Shown: positions 10,705 through 20,094 of the stretch, piece by piece | Layout: every line of letters starts with the position of its first letter | Position numbering within the stretch: position 1 is the first letter of the stretch | DNA from: Ypsolopha sequella | Taxonomy: Eukaryota; Arthropoda; Insecta; Lepidoptera; Ypsolophidae | DNA length: 64,000 bases | Assembly: GCA_934047225.1 (NCBI GenBank) | Contig: OW203998.1 | Location: 15,515,280 to 15,579,279 of the forward strand | Direction of reading: 5' to 3' | Position numbers and translations under genes: made by a program | The notes under the pieces: generated by a model | What the model was told of the DNA's origin: nothing | What the model saw: the letters and a program-made list of their open reading frames with translations, nothing else | The model's database searches: none

Positions 10705-11224
10705 TTAATCTCGGAACATCGTTATAACTTCACTTCGTACTCCGCTGTCAGTTGAATCCTAAATCATGCCATTCACACGTCGATGTTTAATACTTACATC
10801 GGTAATAAGCTCCGAAATGCAATCCGAGCCAATATACAGACCCTGGGCTTGATGAAGAGGCCTTCGGATAATGATCGTGGTATAATTGATATCAGTCATC
10901 AGCGAGGCCAACCGAGACCTCTTGCCACCGGACTGTCATGTTCCAGCATACTATATGTGATTTGTACTTGGTAATTAAGGTTTGAGTGAGGATGAGTGGA
11001 ATTAGCAGATGAAGAGTGGATATACACTACTGATAATAAATTTATATGTAAAATATATATATTTTTATCTCGTATATATATTATTATTTATGTATATATA
11101 TTTATACGGGACTTGCGAAGTACTGCGGTGTACTCTTAATAGGTTGGGACGCAAAAATCGTCAGTGAAAAGAGGGTGTTAAGAGTGTTAATATTTTAGTG
11201 GAAGTCTACACTAGGAAACACTTC
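10705..11224. other. Non-coding stretch
   Basis: Contains a frame at 10783-10974 with no recognised motif and a TATATA-rich segment near 11040-11105. Nothing else is supported. Confidence 0.35.
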
Positions 11225-11362
11225 TGCTAGTCTAGCATAGCAAACCATATCGAGCTCGATAGCGTGTGATACAGTGCTCTGTCTCACTCTGTTGATCTAG
11301 AGGGATAGACATGTTTTATCGAGCGGTTAAAGCTCGATATGGTCTGCTATGTTAGACTAGCA
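11225..11362. mobile_element. Small MITE with 32-bp terminal inverted repeats
   Basis: The left end 'tgctagtctagcatagca' continues to 'ccatatcgagct'; the right end is its reverse complement with few changes (11331-11362). Total 138 bases, no coding capacity. Confidence 0.75.
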
Positions 11363-12255
11363 TATTCTGTCTCGGGAATATAGGTTGTGAGGACACGTTT
11401 TTGTTTTGTTTCATTTTCAAACACTCTATTTAGCTCATTCTATTTAAGGATGTCTAACACAGAGCAATGATAATAACGAATTCTTAAAATAAAACAAAGT
11501 CAAATGCAAAAAATCTTATTATAAAATAGAAAAACAGAGTATGTCTACAGAATCTTACAAGTATACTCAACAAAAAAATATTACCCGCTAACATTGCGAA
11601 CTAAGCGACACGTGCAATTCACCAATAACTCCATCACGTCTCAATCTATACAAATAAAATAGTCACAATGAATCCCATAGTTCATTAAATTAGGACCAAC
11701 CCCCGTCGGCCCTAAATTATATGACTTTATTGTTATTTTTTTTACCCTTGTTCCCCCAAACTAACGTAAATTGGCCTGAGATCACGCTACCATAACAGTA
11801 AAATGCGTTATTGGCTCGGTTCAATATTGTTTTTATAACGGTTTTCTATACCTACCGAATGTAAGCGACACAGATGTAAACAATGCTTTATTTCAACGTG
11901 GGGTTTATTGGCTATTGTTAAATATAGATTAAAAGTTTCGTATTATGATATTATACCATTTGTATTATGTAATACAAACAACACATCATGTTTTAGGTAA
12001 CCCTGAATTCTAAATGGCAAGTCAGGGCAGGGCAGATGCAGTTCTTTTTATCTGTACAAATTTTTGGAATGGATTATATACCAGTAATGTTTTAAATAAA
12101 GTCTATTTTTTATGGTGCGGAAAAGGGGCTACAGACAGTATTCAAGCCAGCCGTTAACGTCTCTAGCCTTCAACGTAGTTGCGGAAAAAATTAGAGCAGG
12201 AATCAACCTGGAGCCCTTTACTAACTGTTCCTATAAAAAATAAAGTAGTCTCAAG
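11363..12255. other. Non-coding stretch, nothing recognised
   Basis: AT-rich. No frame above chance length, no inverted repeat and no recurrent family that I can see. Confidence 0.35.
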
Positions 12256-12259
12256 TCCC

Positions 12260-12640
12260 TAGTAGTTCCATTAATATTAGGTATTTACATATGAAATTGC
12301 CGTTTTCTATAGAGAATTTGAAGTAAACTAAATTTTCAGTACTAACATTATTTGCATGTTTTTTAGAAATAATAAATCCAAATTATGTAATTTCTTTTGT
12401 GTATGAATAAGACAACATTAAGGTAACAGCACAGATTATTATAGTAACAGCAACATTAATTGAACTTTAGAAAAGTGTCAGCTGTAAAAGTTAATACGAA
12501 TCTTATCATGGAAATGGATGGCATTTAGGACGACCTGTTTTTGAAGATTTATATTTTATAATTAAACTGAAAATGAAAACGAAATTTAATACGTAGATAT
12601 AAAACCTTGAAATCAACTTTCAAGCAAAAAACAAATTATT
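12260..12640 (+). repeat. Interspersed repeat family C, copy 1
   Basis: Shares with 40665-40985, in the same orientation, several segments: 'agagaatttgaagtaaact', 'ttttcagtac', 'ggaaatggatggcattta', 'ggacgacctgtttttgaag', 'aatacgtagatataaa' and 'caactttcaagcaaaaaac'. The copies are diverged by substitutions and indels, so the family is old. No frame is conserved. Confidence 0.75.
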
Positions 12641-13931
12641 AAAATAGCTATTGAATTACAGGAATTGTGAACTCATGAATCTGTAGGAAAATTTCAGCAA
12701 TTTCATGTGTAAAGACATATTATTATCCAATAGTTTAGATTGGGCCTTTAAAAGATTTTACTGACTGAGAAATTGAGAATCGACCAAGTTAGAAAAAGCC
12801 TCGGGGCCAGACACCTGATGAGGGCACTTTGTAATTAATTTGCAGAGGAACCCAAAATATTTACAACTCAGACTGAAATACTGGACTGCTTTTGACAGAC
12901 TTGCGTAATGAAGTTTAAAAGCTTCGTTTTAGGAAGGCTGCAGCAAAAATAAATTGATAAACCGAAAAAAAAAAAAAACTTTTTCAACGTTAACTAACCT
13001 ATTACTTACATAATCTTGTTACAATTTCAAAGGAATACGATAAACTTTTCGTAAAAAACATTAACATTCAAACAAAAAATGTCTGCATCATCGCCGGATC
13101 GTTTACGACACGATATACGATACAATCGTTAAAACGAAAATCGTTAATCGTAAAATTTCCCTTTACAATGTCATTAGGGAAATTGGCGTAGTCGTTTATA
13201 AAGGTCTACTACACAAACTGCTTCGATGCCGTTGAATTAAAATCGGTAATCCCGCGGTTTGTTTTATTGGAACGTTATCGGATAATTTATTATCGTTGAT
13301 CGTTAAACTTTAATGCTTTTAGAATCAATGTTTTGTGCATGATTGGGAATTGGGAATGCAAAAAAACGATTTCCTATTTGAAACGATGGTATGTTCCAGG
13401 TTTAGATTTCAATCATCATTAATTTGATTGTATGGAAACATGAAAGAATGTACGGAGGAAATTCATGCGTTTCCTCTTATATATGCTAATGACTATTCAA
13501 AATTAAAACTGTCGCATTGAATCGAAGTGTGTGTCTCTCCATCTGGCCATAACCCGAAAATGGCTGGGTTGATTGAACTAAAACAGAGCGTGTGCACGAA
13601 AAAAATTACGTGTTTGTCCTCGATTTAAAAATGCATGTCGGTTTTCAAATGAAAAGCTTTTGGAAATATTGCCTTTCGTTCTGAATCAATTTAACGGAGT
13701 TTTTAATAACAAATAGATAACGTTATAATAAATATTTTTACTTTATACTATAAGCTGAAATCTGCGGCACTAGAAAGACTCATCTAAGGTGTCGAATTTC
13801 ACGATATTCAAAAAAGTATCGATAACTCGAAAACTATTGACTTTTTACTGAGGTCGTATTTTGATATTCTGGACAGTCATGAGCTGGCATATCAGCCCTC
13901 CAAGGGATAACGTTGACTTTTGGGACAACCT
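12641..13931. other. Non-coding stretch, nothing recognised
   Basis: Includes a region near 13080-13330 rich in CG-containing hexamers ('acgatacgatacaatcg' type) but no gene. The part near 13850-13930 ('gggacaacctgtatata') may belong to the adjacent palindromic element. Confidence 0.35.
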
Positions 13932-14475
13932 GTATATACACGCTGAATTTGTGAACAACGTCCAAATTCATACTTGAGCCTTGGTAAGTGATCAGCATGA
14001 TGAACCAATAACGATTTTTGTGAAATTCATAAAATTAAATTTCGACTTCCCATAGTGATTCACTCAGGACTGGGAGTGAATTACTATGGGAAGTCGAAAT
14101 TTCATTAAACAAATTTCACAGAAATTGTTATCGATTCATGATGCTTATCACTTACCAAGGCTCAAGTATGACTTTGGACGATGATCAAAAAGATACTATA
14201 TATACAAGGTGACTTTTTGATCATCGTCCAAAGTCATACTGGAGCCTTGGTAAGTGATAAGCATCATGAATCGATAACAATTTTTGGGAAATTCGTATAA
14301 TGAAATTTCGACTTCCCATAGTAATTCACTCGCAGTCCTGGGCGAATCACTATGGGGAGTCGAAATTTCATTTTATGAATTTTACAAAAACCGTTATTGG
14401 TTCATGATACTGATCACTTACCAAGGCTCAAGTATGAATTTGGACGATGTTCACAAATTCATCTTGTATATATAT
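13932..14475. mobile_element. Four-arm palindromic element (two hairpins arranged head to head)
   Basis: Each half (about 13945-14190 and 14215-14460) is a hairpin whose apex carries 'gaagtcgaaattt'-type arms around a GC-rich tip near 14070 and 14335. The two halves are themselves inverted copies about a centre near 14207 ('gactttttgatcatcg' and its complement). The outermost ends, 'gaatttgtgaacaacgtcc' and 'ggacgatgttcacaaattc', are also inverted. So the same ~100-bp arm occurs four times in alternating orientation. The frame at 14284-14499 is a product of this symmetry. Confidence 0.85.
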
Positions 14476-15210
14476 ATATGTTTATACAAACTTTTATGAA
14501 TTTTATAGTTCAAATAGAAGTATGTACGTAAAACCAAGTATAAAACATACGTTTACCTATATCAAAAATTAAATATATTCACCACAAATGACGTTACAGA
14601 ATAGCACAATAGAACATTTTTGGAATGTTTATTCCCAGCGTCTAGACAAAAATGTTTTTATAGCCCCAACTCTCATTAAAAAGATAATCAGATTTGGCTA
14701 GTTGATTAGTGACATGCAAAGTTAACAAATAGTTTTGTTGAAAACCTGTAACATTGTCTACGTTAAGGCGATTATGGAAGAATAGTCTATTTTTTCATGT
14801 TTTGTTAAAAAAACTATAAAAACGTCTAGCTGGTAAGTTACATGCTAAATGATAAAAACACCAATAAAACTAAGATGCTTTTCAAATGTTTGCCTGAGCA
14901 TAAAAAGTGCATTAGTGTTGGTTGTAGGACAATGGACAGAAAGATATATATTGGCTGTGAAAACGCAAAAGTTGGTTTTCCGTCTTCTGATATTAAAAAA
15001 AATACTGACCAAAATTAAGTACCTCCGTAAGAAGTAACATTTCATATAGATCGCTGTCCACTAGTAATATTACGTGATTTTAACAAAACAATACCTATTA
15101 TTCGAGTCAATAGACCTTGGGAATAGAAATGGCGCGCGTTCTGTCCATCTCTCACTTACATACTATCTCCGTCTATATTCGCACATGAAAATACAGATAG
15201 CAATAAAACA
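14476..15210. other. Non-coding stretch with overlapping chance frames
   Basis: Two opposite-strand frames of about 62-66 residues (14845-15045) cover the same bases and neither shows a motif. A frame at 15074-15256 runs into the MITE that follows. No gene is supported. Confidence 0.35.
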
Positions 15211-15212
15211 AT

Positions 15213-15791
15213 TTGTATTGGTGTCGATTCGGCGTAATATGACTTTACTTATTTGACAGGACTTACCTTATTTTAAGCGTCCTGTCTTTTTCTTTCTTTA
15301 TCGAAAAGACAAGGACAGAACGCTTAAATTAAGTTTAGTCCTATCAAATATAATTAAGGCAATATGTAAAAAAAGAGGTGCTTCTTTTTTGTGTATTACA
15401 TGAAATACACGAAAAATTTTAATAAATTTCTGGTATAAGCATTTTGACAATGTAATCTAGGGTTTTGGAATTGGAAAACATGTTTGGATAAATTTTCCTC
15501 GATAGAAATAATCGTTGAAATGAGGTCTTCGAACACACTTTTTCTCCTCGTTTTGACGAATAGGAACCATATACAGAACTCAAACATATTTTATTGGGTG
15601 TGTTTCAACAATAACTAGAGATATGGTATTTGAAATTTTGCTAGCTATTTTAGTTTTTTTATTAAAATTATAAAACTAACATTTTTAATCCGCCCCTCTC
15701 GCACTGAGCGTGTTTTTAGCTTGGAATGACAGTGACAAAAATAAAATTCGCAAAGCCTCTTAAGATGTGGTACACCAAATCGACACCATTG
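15213..15791. mobile_element. Fold-back MITE family A, copy 1, split by a TTAA MITE
   Basis: Left part 15213-15357 begins 'ggtgtcgattcggcg' and includes the hairpin 'taagcgtcctgtctttttc' / 'gaaaagacaaggacag'. Right part 15760-15791 is 'gatgtggtacaccaaatcg' and so on. In the uninterrupted copies (34726-34926, 43992-44152) these two parts are contiguous. The break is exactly the TTAA of the element at 15358-15759. Confidence 0.85.
15358..15759 (-). mobile_element. piggyBac-like MITE (TTAA family, copy a)
   Basis: Flanked by TTAA at 15354-15357 and 15760-15763. It begins 'ggcaatatgtaaaa' and ends 'attcgcaaagcctc'. The inner segments 'cctcgatagaaataatcg' and 'cgcccctctcgcactgagc' recur in copies at 23868, 24216, 43552 and 46214. 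It is 402 bases with no transposase; TTAA duplication is the hallmark of piggyBac superfamily transposition. Confidence 0.85.
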
Positions 15792-15827
15792 TCTACCGCT
15801 CAAAACCCATACTGTGACGTAAATATA

Positions 15828-16060
15828 AGGTGACTTTGGATAATATAGCCAAATTCATTCTGAAGTCTCGGTAAATGGTCAAGAACAAGGTAAAATGGCC
15901 CTTTTTGCAAAATACAATAAATATTATTTGTGCCCTTACCTGTTTAATAACAACCCAGACTCAATTAGTTTATGAAGCTTAATTTTATTTTGCGATTTTC
16001 ACAGAAAGGGCCATTGAAACTTTATTGATCACTTACAGTAAGAATTGGAATATATTAACA
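15828..16060. repeat. Degenerate inverted repeat related to the four-arm element
   Basis: Opens with 'aaggtgacttt', then 'ccaaattcattctg', 'aatggccctttttgcaaaa', and later its inverted counterpart 'attttcacagaaagggccat' near 15999-16018. The opening resembles the centre of the four-arm palindrome ('caaggtgactttttga'). It is probably a diverged relative. Confidence 0.45.
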
Positions 16061-16778
16061 TATCAACCAAAGTATTATAAAGGTGGAAAAAATGAAAGGG
16101 CCCTGGAGGGGAACTACCTTAAATCCTTTAGTTAGCTCATTTTACTGAAAGGAAACATTCCTTTATTTTTTAAAAGAAACAAAACTGCATTCAAAGATCT
16201 TCTAAAATTTGCTTGTCTCACCCGGGAACTGAACCAACTAAAAATTAAAAAAATAAACCCTCGCTATTTTAGTATACAAATCGGTAGGATTATTGTTCAG
16301 GATAAAATTTGTCTAATACACATTTAGTCTTAAACTCATCTGTTGTGCGAGATACCCATGAAATTGAATATTTATTACAAGTTCTTTATTAACAATACCT
16401 AGTACTATTCACTTGTCAAGTAATAATGATACGCCATTATTGCACAATGACAGCACGGAATGAAAGCAAAACAAAACAAAATTCGAAATTCGAACAAATA
16501 CTTTCATCAATTTTAAAAATGTTGAAAGTTATCGTTTGAACTTCAAATTTGTAGCTCCGCGTTGCAACAAAAATACGTTCCTTTTTTAAACTTTTCGTCA
16601 GTATGCCTAGTGCAAGAAGGAATTGTTCTGTGCATAGATTTATTATTACCATTTAAACGATTTTCTTATTGAAGTCTTCAACAAGGTACTTAAGATAAAT
16701 AACATTAGCAAGCTTGTACTTCATACGATGTCTTTGGTTGTAAGAGAGATAAGAAAATTATAACGTGTCATTTACTTG

Positions 16779-17901
16779 ATTTATATAAAAACGGCTCACC
16801 TCAATACGTGTTATGATCGGGAAAGCCGACCAGTTTCAGCAGATTTAGACTGCCTTCATCTGGGCGAGTAAAGACGTTTACGCGACGACGTTACGCCTCA
16901 CACTGCGGGCTGCGGCTCGCAGGGCTCGGGATGACATCGATGCAGATGGTATTGGTGGTCGGACCGGTAGGGCGTCCGCACAATTAGTTACTTCCGGGCT
17001 TGCGTTATTATTTACCGGAGTGACACCAAACAACGATAAACACGCGGAACTTATAGTATCTACGTCACTTTCAGTAAAGTCTGTGAGTGATCCGGTAACT
17101 GTTTTTAGCACAGGTTTCCACACCGCGGGCAAAGCCCAACCACTGTCTCTATTGAAATTCGGACTCGGCTTATTTCTATGGATTCGCGAATTTTACGTGG
17201 CACAAATAACTTTTCACGAACTAACACTTTCGCTTTATCGAATCTCATAAAATGTGTAGTATCCGAATTTACGACATGGTCTGCAACGGCGGATCCGTTG
17301 CAATCGAGTTTTCTCATGCATCTAATGTGTTCCGTCAGTCTGGTTGACACGTTCCGTCTCGTCTCACCGATGTAACTCTTGCCACAGTCACATGGGATGG
17401 AATAAACACCGGGGGTATTTAGTGGCTCTTTGTCCTTCGGCGAACGCAGTAACTGCCTTAATCTACTGGGTGGACGGAAAAATGTTTTAATGCTGTATTT
17501 CCGGCGAAGCAGATGTCCTATTTTATCCGTCACACCCTTCACAAATGGAAGATACACCGGAGCTCTTTCAACCACATGTGGGCGCTGATAGGTGGACTGG
17601 TTCGCTATCCGGTTACACTGCCTCCAATTGTAGCCATTACTCTCAAGTACGTTTCTGACATGACTAAGTTCAGCGTCCACATATTGCAGATCGCACAGAC
17701 TCAGTGCTCTGTTAATAAGCGTACGAGGGACGGACGAGAGATGTTTCGGGTGATGGTGTGAGTCGGCTCGCAGGTATCGGTCTGTGTGTGTTTCCTGTAC
17801 ACCGTGTGTTCCAACCTGCCTCCGGGACTTCGTACCACCAACACGTCAAGAAACGGTAAAACACCATTGACTTCACTCTCAAGTCTCATTTAATTCTATA
17901 A
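16779..17901 (-). mobile_element. Truncated Penelope-like retroelement (copy 1) with 14-bp target duplication
   Basis: The target site 'gtgtcatttacttg' occurs at 16765-16778 and 17902-17915, exactly bounding the element. On the minus strand it starts 'tatagaattaaatgagac', runs through the end of a reverse transcriptase and a GIY-YIG nuclease, and ends with a ~100-bp terminal segment finishing 'gagccgtttttatataaa'. Penelope-like elements are known for 5' truncation and for partial or inverted terminal repeats. The same two ends occur in the 217-bp copy at 41481-41697. Confidence 0.92.
16878..17889 (-). pseudogene. Penelope-like RT C-terminus plus GIY-YIG endonuclease, frameshifted
   Basis: Read on the minus strand in three successive frames. 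Frame 1 (from 17889) has LPFLDVLV (residues 11-18 of that piece) and VYRKHTQTD, the end of the Penelope-type reverse transcriptase. After a slip in a CA-rich tract near 17785 the second frame continues through DRYLRADSHHHP and the 191-residue piece ending at 17105. This holds the GIY-YIG nuclease: GVYSIPC (91-97), SYIGET (102-107), R114, EH (117-118), H135 and RKIRESIEI (162-170), with the expected tyrosines, arginine and glutamates. A second slip near 17170 moves to a third frame (RDSGWALPAVW) ending at 16878. The nuclease would cut target DNA to prime reverse transcription. Catalytic motifs are intact but the polymerase core is missing and the frame is broken twice. Confidence 0.9.
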
Positions 17902-18253
17902 GTGTCATTTACTTGTTACAAGTGAACAGTACTAGGTATTGTTACAAAGAATTTTTAATAAATATTTAATTTCATGGGTCTCTCGTACAACAGATGAGTG
18001 TTAGGCCAAATGTTTATTAGACAAATTTTATTCTGAACAATAATCCTACCGATTCGTATAATAAAATAGCGAGGGTTTATTTTTTTAATTTTTAGTTGGT
18101 TCGATTCCTGGGTGAGACAAGCACATTTTAGAATATCTTTGAATGCAGTTTTGTTTCTTTTAAAAAATAAAGGAATGTTTCCTTTTAGTAAAATGAGCCA
18201 ACTAAAGGATTTAAGGTAGTTCCCCTCCAGGGCCCTTACATTTTTTCCAACCT

Positions 18254-18880
18254 GTATATGTCAGGTGCACATTTGGTCTATGCTAACGGTACATAAAGAG
18301 CGGGCGGCCATATTGTCTACTCCCAAGGTTTACTGACTGAAGTACCAAATTTATTTCAACAAAACACAGTGTTTGGCCCCCTAAAAAAGTTCTATCCAAG
18401 TATTATTTTTTTCGAATGTTTTGACGTGAGGCGTCAATACTGGCAGACAACCGACCCGATTCTTGAATTACCAAAACAAAACGTGTACGGCTTGAGTGCG
18501 AAAATAAAAAGACGACAAAACGAATACGGATCGAATTACGTGTTGAACGGAGCCGGGTGGATCCGAATAAAGGAGTTGTATTGATCGCGACGTTTGAATT
18601 CAGCGTTTTGTTATTTGTTTGTTTTCAACGTTCGGCGAGTCATTTTCGTAGATTTAGGTGATTTTGAGCGCATTTCTTTCTTATTGAACGAGTTTGCAAA
18701 GCGAACGAAGTTCTCAAAGTCCAGTTTGTCCGACGATAACTCGAGTACCGTTGACCGGAACGTCATGAAATTTGGTAGGCGAGTAAATGAGACAAAAAGG
18801 ATTTTTAAGTTTGAACATGACCAAATCAGTCAAGATCGAATCGCGAGTTCACAGTCTGGGGCGAACCATAGTTTTACTAC
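18254..18880. other. Non-coding stretch with chance frames
   Basis: The frames at 18369-18584 and 18594-18905 are moderately long (71 and 103 residues) and relatively CG-rich, but show no family motif. The second runs into the SINE head, which argues against a gene. Confidence 0.35.
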
Positions 18881-18950
18881 GACCGCCTCTGTGGTCGAGT
18901 GGTAGTATAAGGCTCGCCTTCTAACTCAGAGATCGTGGGTTCAATATGTT
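18881..18950 (+). mobile_element. SINE head, tRNA-derived (copy 1)
   Basis: Begins 'gaccgcctctgtggtcgagt', with an A-box-like 'tggtcgagtgg' and a B-box-like 'gggttcaa'. The identical start is seen at 63091. The matching SINE body lies about 270 bases downstream at 19222, so this copy is apparently split by an insertion. Confidence 0.75.
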
Positions 18951-19221
18951 CGTATTTTATTATCTACTTATAGATGTTTTTCTTTTGACCTAATTGTTCT
19001 TTGGTTTTAAAATAATTTAGGGCCCTGATTAAAAATTATTAACAAACAAAACATTTTCTCGAGCTCTAAAATCGATTAACACACCAAAGAAAAATAAAAA
19101 ATTATAATTATGGGAAACTAAAAATCGGGTTTTAATGAACTTTTTATTTTTCTTTGTTGATATTTTCGACAAAATAAGCAACGCGGGCAACGGAAATACA
19201 ACCGTGAAGATGTTTTTTTAA
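18951..19221. repeat. Segment separating SINE head and body, with an inverted repeat
   Basis: Contains arms 'caccaaagaaaaataaaaa' (about 19083-19101) and 'tttttatttttctttgttg' (about 19142-19160). It is absent from the SINE copy at 63091, where head and body are nearly adjacent, so it is likely an insertion, possibly a MITE. Confidence 0.5.
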
Positions 19222-19386
19222 GGCTGATGTAGCCGCCAACGACCTTGATTCGACCTGTGTTGATACAAATATCGTCAGAAGCTATATTGAAATAACGTTC
19301 ATATCACGGCGCACCGCGCTTAGAGAATATCCGCGTTACGACGGACGTCACGGGTCTCCGGATAGCGCAAAATAGGCGCGAAAATA
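19222..19386 (+). mobile_element. SINE body (copy 1, continued)
   Basis: Reads 'gtagccgccaacgacc', 'attcgacctgtgttg', 'acaaatatcg', 'aaataacgttcata', 'gggtctccggatagcgc'. The same series occurs at 63210-63350. I take it as the tRNA-unrelated body of the same SINE. Confidence 0.75.
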
Positions 19387-19822
19387 CTTGAAAAATTTGT
19401 AGCTAAAATTCTCCAAAAATAATCAATGGACCTCATTTGCTTTTATAATAACGTCAATATGACTAAGTTTCAATTTGTTTCTTTGCACACATAGTTAATT
19501 AAATCGGACCTTAGTATTGAATTGAACCCTGCTTTGGTATTTATTTTGTTAAAGACCTAGATAAAAATTCAAAATTTTAATTAATGCACATCATTTCTGA
19601 TATTCTGCAGTATGTTATATATTTTTTTCAAATTTTTTACTTAATTAACATCTGAGTCACGGGCCGTTACGTTATAATTATAAGTTATGACTTATATTAT
19701 AACCCAAGAAACTTTTCAAACGTACATTTTCTTTGCACTATTCCATGAAAACCCCTTTTGACGCATTTCGAAAAATTCGTTAACATTATGCGTAAAAAAG
19801 CAAATATACAAGTATCTAAATA
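19387..19822. other. Non-coding stretch, nothing recognised
   Basis: AT-rich, no convincing frame or repeat. Confidence 0.35.
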
Positions 19823-19930
19823 TATAGTCACGACAAGAACCCGCGGGGAATGTCAGAAGTGTTTTTGAGTGTGAACCGTGAAATGCAAATTTCATTTCAC
19901 ACTCGGTACACCCGCGTTTCACCGACAATT
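19823..19930 (+). mobile_element. 108-bp TATCGTC-type element (copy 2 of 3)
   Basis: Matches 4483-4590 through 'gtgtgaaccgtgaaatgcaa' and 'cggtacacccgcg', and ends 'accgacaatt'. The terminal heptamers have drifted ('tatagtc', 'gacaatt'). Confidence 0.7.
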
Positions 19931-19953
19931 ATTTCATTACATAAAAAAGCAAA

Positions 19954-20094
19954 CTATTATAATATATATAATCGGGTCTACCGCGATAAATTTTTACCTT
20001 TTTACGAAAAGGGGACACCCTTTTCCCCTTTTCGTCCCCTTTTCGTAAAAAGGTAAAAATTGATCGCGGTAGACCCGATTATATATATTATAAT
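19954..20094. repeat. Hairpin element with ~60-bp near-perfect arms
   Basis: The left arm 'attataatatatataatcgg' through 'acctttttacgaaaaggg' matches the right arm 'ccccttttcgtaaaaaggt' through 'cgattatatatattataat' in reverse complement, around a short CT-rich tip near 20020-20033. Only one indel ('gataaat' against 'gatcaat' region) is seen. Confidence 0.85.

Larger units (their letters stand above)
16081..18253. mobile_element. Large fold-back element (~360-bp arms) hosting a Penelope-like insertion
   Basis: The left arm 16081-16440 and right arm (about 17902-18253, plus 16755-16778 on the far side of the insertion) are inverted copies. Shared marks are 'ggaaaaaatg', 'agggccctggaggggaac', 'aaggaaacattcctttatt', 'aaaataaaccctcgctatt' and 'tacctagtact' or complements. 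Removing the Penelope insert and one target copy gives an element of about 1.04 kb with a loop of about 315 bases. No transposase is visible in the loop; the minus-strand frame at 16437-16652 has no motif. Confidence 0.85.

Noticed and set aside
13932..14475. Palindromes considered as replication origins or viral telomere-like structures.
   Set aside because: Nearby families of dispersed fold-back elements explain them better, and no viral gene is visible.
18594..18905. A 103-residue frame that might be a small gene.
   Set aside because: It runs into the SINE head at 18881 and has no recognisable domain.
18881..18950. Possible tRNA gene.
   Set aside because: Only the A- and B-box-like parts are kept; the same head is fused to a SINE body at 63091. 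It is a tRNA-derived repeat.
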